DNA from: DASYLJ01 sp964432595
Lineage (GTDB): Bacteria > Desulfobacterota > Binatia > DP-6
Assembly (NCBI GenBank): GCA_964432595.1
Contig: CAYSOF010000009.1
Coordinates: 168,655-232,654 of the forward strand
Reading direction: 5' to 3'
DNA length: 64,000 nucleotides
In this document: in pieces, positions 32,975 to 39,936 of the stretch
How the letters are laid out: the number at the start of each line of letters is the position of its first letter
How positions within the stretch are numbered: the stretch's first letter is position 1
Position numbers and translations under genes: made by a program
Notes under the pieces: model-generated
What the model saw: the letters and a program-made list of their open reading frames with translations, nothing else
Told to the model about the DNA's origin: nothing
Databases searched by the model: none

Positions 32975-34171
32975 GTGCTGCAGAAGCTCCACCACCGGCT
33001 CTCGCGTCTCCCGCGCTACATCTACCTGCGCAATCTCCTGACGCCGCCGCCGTATCCGGGCGTCACGCTGACGCCCAAGCGGATGACGAACCTGTGGCTC
33101 TCGCGCATCGAGGGCATGCAGGGACGCACCAAGCTGCGCAGCCTGCCCATCCGCCTCACGGTCGAGGCGTCGAACGCGTGCAACCTCGCGTGCCCGGCGT
33201 GCTTCACCGGTCTCGGCGAGACGAACGGCCGGCGCAAGTCGCTGATGACGATGGAGCTCTACCGCCGGCTCCTCGACGAGCTCGGCGACTACCTGTTCGA
33301 GATGGAATTCTACAGCTGGGGCGAGCCGCTCCTCAGCAAGTTCATCTTCGACATGATCGGCGAGGCGGTCGGCAAGGGCATCTCGACGACGATCAGCTCC
33401 AACTTCAGCATCCCGTGGAACGAGGAGAAGTCGGAGCGGCTCGTGAAGTCGGGCCTGCACCGGCTCGGCATCTCGCTCGATGGCGCGACGCAGGAGCGCT
33501 ACGAGATCTACCGCCGCAAGGGGAACATCGAGACGGTGCTGCGCAACGCGCGCATGGTCGCCGAGGCGAAGAAGAAGCTCGGCTCGCCGACGCCGCACAT
33601 GATCTGGGAGTTCCACGTCTTCAAGCACAACGTCGAAGACATCGAGCTCGCCAAGCAGCTCGCGCGCGAGATCGGCATGGACATTGCCGTCAGCAAGGGC
33701 TGGCAGACCGGCGAGGAGTGGGACAACGGCGGCCAGTACAACTTCTTCTCCGCCGCCATACCGTTCCCGTGTCTCTTCCTCTGGCACTACGGCGTCGTCA
33801 ACACCGACGGCGGCGTGGCGCCCTGCTGCGGCAGCTTCTACCCCGAGGACGACATGGGGAAGCTGTCGATCGAGCCGGGTGAGCTCGGCGCGAAGACGTT
33901 CCGCGAGGTGTGGAACGGCGAGCGCTTCCAGACGGCGCGCCGCCTCTTCTCGTCGCGCACCGGCCCGCGCGAGGTCGAGAAGAGCATCTGCTACAGCTGC
34001 CCGGTCACGACGACGTGGGAGCGCTGGCGCAACCACCGCCTGATCGGCAAGCACCCGTGGGACTTCGTCGTCGGCTACTCCGAGAACGACACCTGGAACT
34101 ACTTCTGGAGCCGTCGCGACGCCGCGAGCCGCCCGTCGCTGCCGAAGCCGGGCGAGACGACCGCGGCGTAG
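32975..34171 (+). CDS. Radical SAM protein with SPASM-like C-terminus
   Basis: A 398-residue radical SAM enzyme. The cluster motif is CNLACPAC (Cys 69, 73, 76). SYSWGEPLL-like FYSWGEPLLSKF follows as the SAM-binding GGEP equivalent (here WGEP), and LGISLDGATQERYE is a further conserved block. The C-terminus has CLFLWHYG, VAPCCGSFYPEDD and CYSCPV, typical of a SPASM domain with auxiliary clusters. Many such proteins modify peptides, sugars or lipids; the substrate here is unknown. The start is the GTG at 32975. No ATG lies nearer and no strong ribosome site is visible. The methyltransferase stop is 43 bases upstream. Confidence 0.78.
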   Translation: MLQKLHHRLSRLPRYIYLRNLLTPPPYPGVTLTPKRMTNLWLSRIEGMQGRTKLRSLPIRLTVEASNACNLACPACFTGLGETNGRRKSLMTMELYRRLLDELGDYLFEMEFYSWGEPLLSKFIFDMIGEAVGKGISTTISSNFSIPWNEEKSERLVKSGLHRLGISLDGATQERYEIYRRKGNIETVLRNARMVAEAKKKLGSPTPHMIWEFHVFKHNVEDIELAKQLAREIGMDIAVSKGWQTGEEWDNGGQYNFFSAAIPFPCLFLWHYGVVNTDGGVAPCCGSFYPEDDMGKLSIEPGELGAKTFREVWNGERFQTARRLFSSRTGPREVEKSICYSCPVTTTWERWRNHRLIGKHPWDFVVGYSENDTWNYFWSRRDAASRPSLPKPGETTAA

Positions 34172-34184
34172 CGTCGGTACGCGG

Positions 34185-35048
34185 TCACATCACGGGCGTG
34201 TCGCGACGTCGTGCGATGAGCGTGTACATCGCGACGACGCCCGATGCTTCCTTCTGGAAGTGGTAGGTGACCTGCTCGGGCTCGAAGCCCAGCAGGCGTA
34301 CCCAGCGGCGGAGGCAGCGGGGGTTGATGATCCACCACGTCGGGGTCGGCGACGGGCGGCTCGGGTCGGGGACGAAGAGCGGGCTCGATCCCGTCAGCTC
34401 CGACGCGATGGCGGGAACCTTGCGCCACCACGGAGCGCGCTCGCGGACCGATGCCGATGCGAACAGGCGCGTCAGCAGGCGCGGAAGGCCGCCCAGCACC
34501 TCGGTGACGACGATGCGCTCGCGCGCGAGCGCGGCGCCGCGGGCGAGGGCCAGGAAGGGGTCGCGCACGTGCAGCAGCACGCAGCCGAACGTCGTGACGT
34601 CCACCGGACCGATCGACGGCGGCACGTCGTAGAGGCTGCCGTAGACGACGCGGGCGCGCGAGCCGTTGAGACGGTGCGCCAACCAGTAGGCGTCGTTCAG
34701 GCGGCGCACGTTGCGCTGGTACTCGGCCATCAGGTCGACGGCGCTCTTCCCCGTCGACGGGACGAAGTCCCAGCGTCCCTGCGTCTCCGAGAGGTCGTAC
34801 GCCACCACCTCGGCGCCGCGCTTCTCCATCTCGAAGCAGAGGAAGCCGTCGGCGGTGCCGAGCTCGAGCACGCGCTTGCCGCGCAGGTCGATGCCGCCGA
34901 GGTACTCGTCGACGGCGCCGCGCAGATCGAAGAGTCCCTCGACCGTGCCGTGCCCGGGCAGGTCCATCGAGTGGTAGAAGGCGCAGTCGGCGACGTCGGT
35001 CACGAGCCGCGGCGCGGCGTAGGGTCCCGGGATCTCCGGCGCGTTCAT
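34185..35048 (-). CDS. SAM-dependent methyltransferase
   Basis: A 287-residue methyltransferase related to the CmoB/DUF1698 type. Motif I is VLELGTADGFLCFEMEKRGA, then VVAYDLSETQGRWDFVP. The sequence VDVTTFGCVLLHVRDPF is the motif IV region. The C-terminal part WWIINPRCLRRWVRLLGFE is typical of this group. Its start overlaps the stop of the upstream methyltransferase by four bases (ATGA), so the two are translationally coupled. The substrate is not known; surface-glycan modification is inferred from context. Confidence 0.78.
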   Translation of the reverse strand: MNAPEIPGPYAAPRLVTDVADCAFYHSMDLPGHGTVEGLFDLRGAVDEYLGGIDLRGKRVLELGTADGFLCFEMEKRGAEVVAYDLSETQGRWDFVPSTGKSAVDLMAEYQRNVRRLNDAYWLAHRLNGSRARVVYGSLYDVPPSIGPVDVTTFGCVLLHVRDPFLALARGAALARERIVVTEVLGGLPRLLTRLFASASVRERAPWWRKVPAIASELTGSSPLFVPDPSRPSPTPTWWIINPRCLRRWVRLLGFEPEQVTYHFQKEASGVVAMYTLIARRRDTPVM

Positions 35049-36292
35049 CGGGCCACCGCCGCGTGGAGGTCGACGCCCTCGGGCGCCAGCAGTCGCACGT
35101 GGAGCGGCGTGCCCGGCCGGCTCGCCGCGTCGAGCGCGATCGACAGCTCGCGCCATTCGCCGGCCGGGACGTCGAACGCGCCGCGACCGAGCAGCTGGTA
35201 GGCGCCGTCGTTGTCGTCCCAGACCTCCGCTTCGCCCCGTCCCGCGGACAGCGTCAGGACCACCTGGCGCGACGGGCCGCACTCGCGCAGGTAGAGGTCG
35301 CCGATCGGCACGGCGCGGCGGGCCGGCCGATCGCCGGCGCCGCGGCGCGGGTTGCTCCAGCCGATCGCCAGGTGGCCCTGCTCGTTGGTGCCGACGGTGA
35401 CGTCGCAGCTGGTCGGCGTCACGTGGAAGGCGAGGTGGCCGGCGTCGAACAGCTCCGACGGATAGTACCAGCGGAACGCCGCCGCCGTGCGGCGCGCGCG
35501 GATCAGCAGGTGCGCGCGATAGTGCGCGCCGGTGAGCGGCGCCACCACGTGGTTCAGCACGCTGCGGAACGCGCGCTGGCTCACGCTGACGGCGTGCCCG
35601 AGGTCGACGTTCTCGGCCAGCTCGATCTCGAAGCCGCAGCCGGCGATCAGATCGCGCAGCTCGTCGAGCGTGTACTCCCGGCTGTGGCGCGAGCCGCGCA
35701 GCGGCGTGCCGAGATGGTACGGGTCGTAGACGTTGCGGCCGCGGAGCAGGTTCGCGATGCTGCCCGCGCGCGCGGCGTTCGGTGTCGACAGCACGAGCCA
35801 GCCGCCCGGCTTGAGCACGCGGTGGATCTCGGCGAGCGCGTGTACCGGGTTCTGCATGAGGTGCTCGATCACCTCGCAGCAGGTCACCAGGTCGAAGGAC
35901 GTGTCGGGGAACGGGAACCGGTCGCACTCGACGTCGAAGCACGTGCAGCGGAAGTGGTGGCGCTCGTCGAACTCCGGGCTCTCGACGTCCTGCACGATCT
36001 CCGGCCGGTCGTCGCTGGCGGCGCCGGCGAGCGTCAGGTCGAAGGGCCGGAAGCGCTGGAGCAGCAGCGTGATGTGGAACGGCGGGCTGCCGAGCTCGAG
36101 CGCCCGTCCGCGCTCAGCCGGTTGCGGCACCACGCGGAGGATCTCCTGCCAGAGGCGCAGGCCTCCGGCGACGAGCTCCTGCTCGACGTCGTCGTGCCGG
36201 AAGGGCCAGCGGAAGCTGAGCAGGTAGCCCGCCAGGGCCCGGGCGTCGGTCTCGTCCAGTGTCCCGCCGGGCATCGCCGGCGAGCCTACCAT
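35045..36292 (-). CDS. Methyltransferase with C-terminal beta-rich domain
   Basis: A 415-residue protein. The N-terminal half is a class I methyltransferase: RALELGSPPFHITL as motif I, FPFPDTSFDLVTCCEVIEHLMQNP as motif IV region, and IHRVLKPGGWLVLSTPN. From about residue 285 comes a separate beta-rich part (YPSELFDAGHLAFHVTPTSC onward, with GEWRELSIALDA) that looks like a carbohydrate-binding sandwich. The combination suggests that it recognises and methylates a glycan. It is coupled to the following methyltransferase and lies six bases from the SGNH-like gene, so these minus-strand genes form one operon. Confidence 0.75.
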   Translation of the reverse strand: MVGSPAMPGGTLDETDARALAGYLLSFRWPFRHDDVEQELVAGGLRLWQEILRVVPQPAERGRALELGSPPFHITLLLQRFRPFDLTLAGAASDDRPEIVQDVESPEFDERHHFRCTCFDVECDRFPFPDTSFDLVTCCEVIEHLMQNPVHALAEIHRVLKPGGWLVLSTPNAARAGSIANLLRGRNVYDPYHLGTPLRGSRHSREYTLDELRDLIAGCGFEIELAENVDLGHAVSVSQRAFRSVLNHVVAPLTGAHYRAHLLIRARRTAAAFRWYYPSELFDAGHLAFHVTPTSCDVTVGTNEQGHLAIGWSNPRRGAGDRPARRAVPIGDLYLRECGPSRQVVLTLSAGRGEAEVWDDNDGAYQLLGRGAFDVPAGEWRELSIALDAASRPGTPLHVRLLAPEGVDLHAAVAR

Positions 36293-36298
36293 GACGGC

Positions 36299-37255
36299 TC
36301 ACGGGCTCACGAGTCCTTCGGCGGTCATCTTCTCGGCGAGACGCGCCGCGATCTGGCGATGCCCCCGGGCCGAGGGATGGATCGCATCCAGCATGGTGCT
36401 CGCGTCGAGCTCCGGCCCGATGAAGTCGACCATGGGCGCGTACTCGAGCTCGCCGGAGACGCGCGCGGTGGCGTGGTAGTCGTCCTCGAGCCGGCCGCGT
36501 CGCAGGCGCCGGCCTGCGTCCGCGCCCGGATCCGGCAGGTCCGCCGCGTAGCCGATGTTGAGCAGGACGGGCGTCGCCCCGTACCGGCGGATCTCGCTGA
36601 CGAGCGCGCGGACGTTGCGCGCGTAGCGCGCCAGCGGCGCGCGGGGCACCGCCTCCCACCAGCCGCTGCCGGGGCGACGGAGCCACTCGTAGAGCCAGCC
36701 GCAGGCGACGCTGGCGCGCGCCCACGGGGGTGGCAGGGTGACGGTCGCCGACTCCGCGCCGTCGAGCAGCGCGTCGTTCAGCCCGAACGCGGCGACGACG
36801 GTCCGCGGCTTGAGCCGTGCACCGAGGTCGCGCGCGAGCATCATGCCCTCGTACGTCGAGTAGCCGGGCACGCCGGCGTTCACGACCCGGCCGCAGGTCG
36901 GGCACTGCTTCGCGATCAACGCCTGCAGCTGCGACGGGTAGGTCTCGTCGTCCGCCACGCCCCATCCGAACGTGCGCTCGTCGCCGAGGACGAGCACCGA
37001 CGTGGGGCCCGCGGTCGCGTCCGTCGGGTTGCGGAACCCGTTCGCGTCGAGCGTGGTCTCGACGCCGGCGTACGACACCCTCTGCGAGGGTGGCAGCGCG
37101 TAGCCCAGCTTGCGATCCGGGACCGCGAGCGCATGCGGCACGTCGGAGAAGCGCAGCATGGGAACGACGCCGGCAGCGCGGACCGCGATCTCCACGGCGA
37201 CCAAGACCGCGCCGAGGGCGACGGCGAGGAGCAGGATCCGTCGCACCGCCCGCAC
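36299..37255 (-). CDS. SGNH/GDSL hydrolase-like membrane protein lacking the catalytic Ser
   Basis: A 318-residue protein with an N-terminal membrane anchor (RRILLLAVALGAVLVAVEI) and an SGNH-fold domain. Block II (NAGVPGYSTYEG), block III (GLNDA) and block V (DAIHPSARGH, Asp-His) are intact. Block I reads VLVLGDERTFGWG: the GDS nucleophile is Glu (codon at 36977-36979). Hydrolase or acyltransferase activity by the usual mechanism is therefore not expected. It could be a binding protein, or use another mechanism. The GTG at 37255 is the chosen start; TTG 37291 is also open. It is divergent from another catalytically depleted hydrolase. Confidence 0.72.
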   Translation of the reverse strand: MRAVRRILLLAVALGAVLVAVEIAVRAAGVVPMLRFSDVPHALAVPDRKLGYALPPSQRVSYAGVETTLDANGFRNPTDATAGPTSVLVLGDERTFGWGVADDETYPSQLQALIAKQCPTCGRVVNAGVPGYSTYEGMMLARDLGARLKPRTVVAAFGLNDALLDGAESATVTLPPPWARASVACGWLYEWLRRPGSGWWEAVPRAPLARYARNVRALVSEIRRYGATPVLLNIGYAADLPDPGADAGRRLRRGRLEDDYHATARVSGELEYAPMVDFIGPELDASTMLDAIHPSARGHRQIAARLAEKMTAEGLVSP

Positions 37256-37337
37256 GGGGGCGTGGTACCGCGCCGCCGTCGCAGGCGTCAAACGTCGCGG
37301 ATTGACGACACCCGGGCCGGCCCCGTAGGACCCTCGC

Positions 37338-38549
37338 GTGCGCTACGCGTTCCTGGCGGTCGCTCTGACCGTGGCCGTCGCCGCCCCGGCCGTCGCGACG
37401 CCGCCGCCGATCGTCGTGCTCGTCATGCTGGACGGAGCCCGCGCCGATGCGGCGGGCTGCCTCGCCGTCGGACCGCACGTCGCGCCGACCGTGCAGCGGC
37501 TCTGCGCCGGGGGCGTCACGTTCGGACGCGCCTACGCGCAGAGCTCCTGGGCGCCCGCGTCCGTCGCGTCCATCATGACGGGGACGCTCCCGTCGGTGCA
37601 CGGCGTGAACGCCGCCGAGAACACGCTCGCGACCGACCTGCCGACGATCGCGTCGGCGATGGCCGACGCCGGTTTCGTCACGGCGGCCTTCACCTCGGAG
37701 AACGAGGACATGGAGCGCGCCATGCTGCGCGGGTTCGCCGAGCAGAAGTACCTGCCGATGGACGACCTCCAGGTGCCGGGCTACCGGTTCGAGGCGGCGG
37801 AGCGGACCGCGCTCGTGATGCTCGACTGGGTGAACGATCATCGCCGCGATCTGGTCTCGAAGGGCGCGTTCCTGCTGATGCACCTCTCGCCCGCCCGCTT
37901 CGGCTTCCTGCCGTCGAAGGAGTACCTGCGGCGGTTCATCTCCCCGAGCGACTTTCCGCGCGTCGAGCTGCTGCAGCGGCGGGCGAACCAGTTCGTGCTG
38001 CAGTTCGGACCGAAGTCGCTGGCGCGGCTCGTGCAGGTCTCGGAGGCCGGCATCGCGCTGGCGGACGGCGCGCTCGGTCTGGTCCTCGCCGAGCTGCGTG
38101 CGCCGGAGCTCGCGAAGCGCATGTGGATCGTCGTGCTCGCGGCCTATGGCGAGGCGCGCATGGAGCACGGGCTCGTCGGTCACGGCACGACGCTCTACGA
38201 CGACTCGATCCGCGTCCCGCTCGTCATCGTCCCTCCGCTCGGCACGGGCGGCGGCACGCGTCTCGACGAGGTGGTGGAGCTCGCCGACGTCATGCCGACG
38301 ATCCTCGAGATGGCCGAGGTGCCGGTGCCGGACGCTCTGCGCGGACGCAGTCTGCTCCCGGCCGTCGACGGTGGCCGGCTGAAGGCGCGCGAGGCGGTCT
38401 CCGAGCTCGTGCACCCGAACCCGCTGCGCCTGCATTCGCGCGCCGTCATCGACCCGGGCCTGCAGAAGACGCTCCAGCGGCAGGACGGCGGTCGCGAGCA
38501 CTACGACCTGCGCTTCGACTCGGGCGAGCGCAACAACCTCGCCAAGTGA
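37338..38549 (+). CDS. Sulfatase-like pseudoenzyme (degenerate active site)
   Basis: A 403-residue exported protein with a sulfatase fold. It has the first metal Asp (VVLVMLDGARADAAGC) and the landmark spacing AYAQSSWAPASVASIMTG. The nucleophile position is Ala 72 (Cys/Ser, or Thr in relatives). The metal-binding DHGE motif reads AYGEARMEHG (Ala 269, Tyr 270). Two of the essential active-site elements are therefore gone while the rest of the fold is kept. It ends DSGERNNLAK. The start is GTG 37338. A signal peptide (FLAVALTVAVAAPAVATPPP) is clear. It is likely a binding or regulatory relative of the sulfatase-like lipoprotein encoded next. Confidence 0.72.
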   Translation: MRYAFLAVALTVAVAAPAVATPPPIVVLVMLDGARADAAGCLAVGPHVAPTVQRLCAGGVTFGRAYAQSSWAPASVASIMTGTLPSVHGVNAAENTLATDLPTIASAMADAGFVTAAFTSENEDMERAMLRGFAEQKYLPMDDLQVPGYRFEAAERTALVMLDWVNDHRRDLVSKGAFLLMHLSPARFGFLPSKEYLRRFISPSDFPRVELLQRRANQFVLQFGPKSLARLVQVSEAGIALADGALGLVLAELRAPELAKRMWIVVLAAYGEARMEHGLVGHGTTLYDDSIRVPLVIVPPLGTGGGTRLDEVVELADVMPTILEMAEVPVPDALRGRSLLPAVDGGRLKAREAVSELVHPNPLRLHSRAVIDPGLQKTLQRQDGGREHYDLRFDSGERNNLAK

Positions 38550-38562
38550 CGGCGACGACGCG

Positions 38563-39936
38563 TCAGTCGGCGTAGCCGAGCTGGCGCAGGCGGTCGCGCG
38601 TCTTCTCGTCGATCGGCGCGGCGGGCCCCGGCTCGACCACGTCCTGACCCTTCGTCAGATCGGCCAGCGCCTTTCGCAGGTCGCCGGCGAACGGCGCGTC
38701 CTTCATCGGCTTGTCCTCGCCGGGGTCGGTCGCGAGGTCGACGAAGACCTCGGTGCCGTCCTCCTCGACGAGCAGCTTCGTGGTCGGCCCGACGACGGCG
38801 CGCTTGTGGTAGCGCAGATACGTCGGGTTCACCTTCAGCACCTCGGACAGCACGTAGCCGGGGCCGGGCGTGCCGTCGAGCGCGATCGGGGGCACCTCGA
38901 AGGTGTCGGGGATCGGCAGGCCGATCTCCTGCAGCAGCGCCGGCGCGAGCCCGGTGATCGAGACCGGCTCGGTGATGCGGCGGTGCTCCTTGTTCGGCAG
39001 CCGCACGATCAGCGGGACCTTGATGACCTCCTCGTACAGCGTGTTGCCGTGCGAGAGCAGGCCGTGCTCGCCGAGATGCTCGCCGTGATCGGCGGTGACG
39101 ACGATGATCGAGTTCTCGAGAATGCCGCGCCGCTCGAGCTCGAGCAGGAAGGCGGCGATCTGGCGATCGAGGTAGGTCACCTCGCCGTCGTAGAGCGCCT
39201 TCAGGCGGCCGAGCTCGTGCGGCGTCAGCTTCCACGGCTCGGGCAGCGGCTTGCCGGTCGCGAGCAGGAAGGCGCCTTCGTTCACGCGCTCCGCGAGCTT
39301 GTAATCGGCCCACTCGCCGGGCAGGGGCGGCGGCTCGGTGGCGGTGATGAACGGATGGTCGCGGTACGGGCTGTGCGGCTCCATGTACTGCAGGTACATG
39401 AAGAGTGGCGCGTCCTTCGCGTTCCCGATCTCGTCGAGCCAGAGGAGCGCCGCCTCGTTCACCTTCTTGGCATCGTCCTTCGGCGCCTTGAAGATCGTGC
39501 GGAACGTGTCGAACCCCTGGTCGAAGCCCGCCTCTGCGGTGATCTCGATGTTGGCGGAGAAGCCGCCCGTGCGGTACCCGGCCTTCTTGAGCTCCTCGGC
39601 GAGCGTGATGCTGCTGTCGGGCAGCACGGCCATGACGACCGCGACGCGGTGCTCGAACGGCTGCTGCGCGAGGAAGAGCGAGGCGATGGACGGCACCGTC
39701 CACGAGCTCGGCGCGTACGCGCGGTCCCAGACCACGCTCTCCTTCGCCATCGCGTCGAGGAAGTGCGTGGCGCGCTCGTAGCCGTACGTGCCGAGGCGAT
39801 CGGCGCGCTGCGTGTCCATGACGATGACGATGACGTTCGGCTTCGAGCTCCCGCCGCCGCATCCCGTCACCGTCGTGACGGCGGCGAGGAGCAGGGCGAT
39901 GACGAGAGCGGCCGGTCCGCGGCGCGTACGGATCAT
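38563..39936 (-). CDS. Sulfatase-like lipoprotein with Thr at the nucleophile site
   Basis: A 457-residue lipoprotein (lipobox VTGC, Cys at about 26). The fold motifs are VIVIVMDTQRADRLGTYG (metal Asp), SSWTVPSIASLF with Thr 80 in the nucleophile place, and VVTADHGEHLGEHGLLSHG with the metal Asp-His. The catalytic metal ligands are complete. The Thr cannot become formylglycine, so phosphodiester- or phosphoglycerol-type chemistry is as plausible as sulfate hydrolysis. The C-terminus RLRQLGYAD is shared with the protein at 17677. Its start overlaps the stop of the membrane spermidine-synthase-like gene (ATGA). Confidence 0.78.
   Translation of the reverse strand: MIRTRRGPAALVIALLLAAVTTVTGCGGGSSKPNVIVIVMDTQRADRLGTYGYERATHFLDAMAKESVVWDRAYAPSSWTVPSIASLFLAQQPFEHRVAVVMAVLPDSSITLAEELKKAGYRTGGFSANIEITAEAGFDQGFDTFRTIFKAPKDDAKKVNEAALLWLDEIGNAKDAPLFMYLQYMEPHSPYRDHPFITATEPPPLPGEWADYKLAERVNEGAFLLATGKPLPEPWKLTPHELGRLKALYDGEVTYLDRQIAAFLLELERRGILENSIIVVTADHGEHLGEHGLLSHGNTLYEEVIKVPLIVRLPNKEHRRITEPVSITGLAPALLQEIGLPIPDTFEVPPIALDGTPGPGYVLSEVLKVNPTYLRYHKRAVVGPTTKLLVEEDGTEVFVDLATDPGEDKPMKDAPFAGDLRKALADLTKGQDVVEPGPAAPIDEKTRDRLRQLGYAD

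Noticed and set aside
37302..37331. TTGACG-18-TAGGAC as a near-leaderless promoter of the sulfatase-like pseudoenzyme
   Set aside because: The AGGA of the putative -10 box lies seven bases before the GTG and is more likely its ribosome site; the -10 match is only 3/6.
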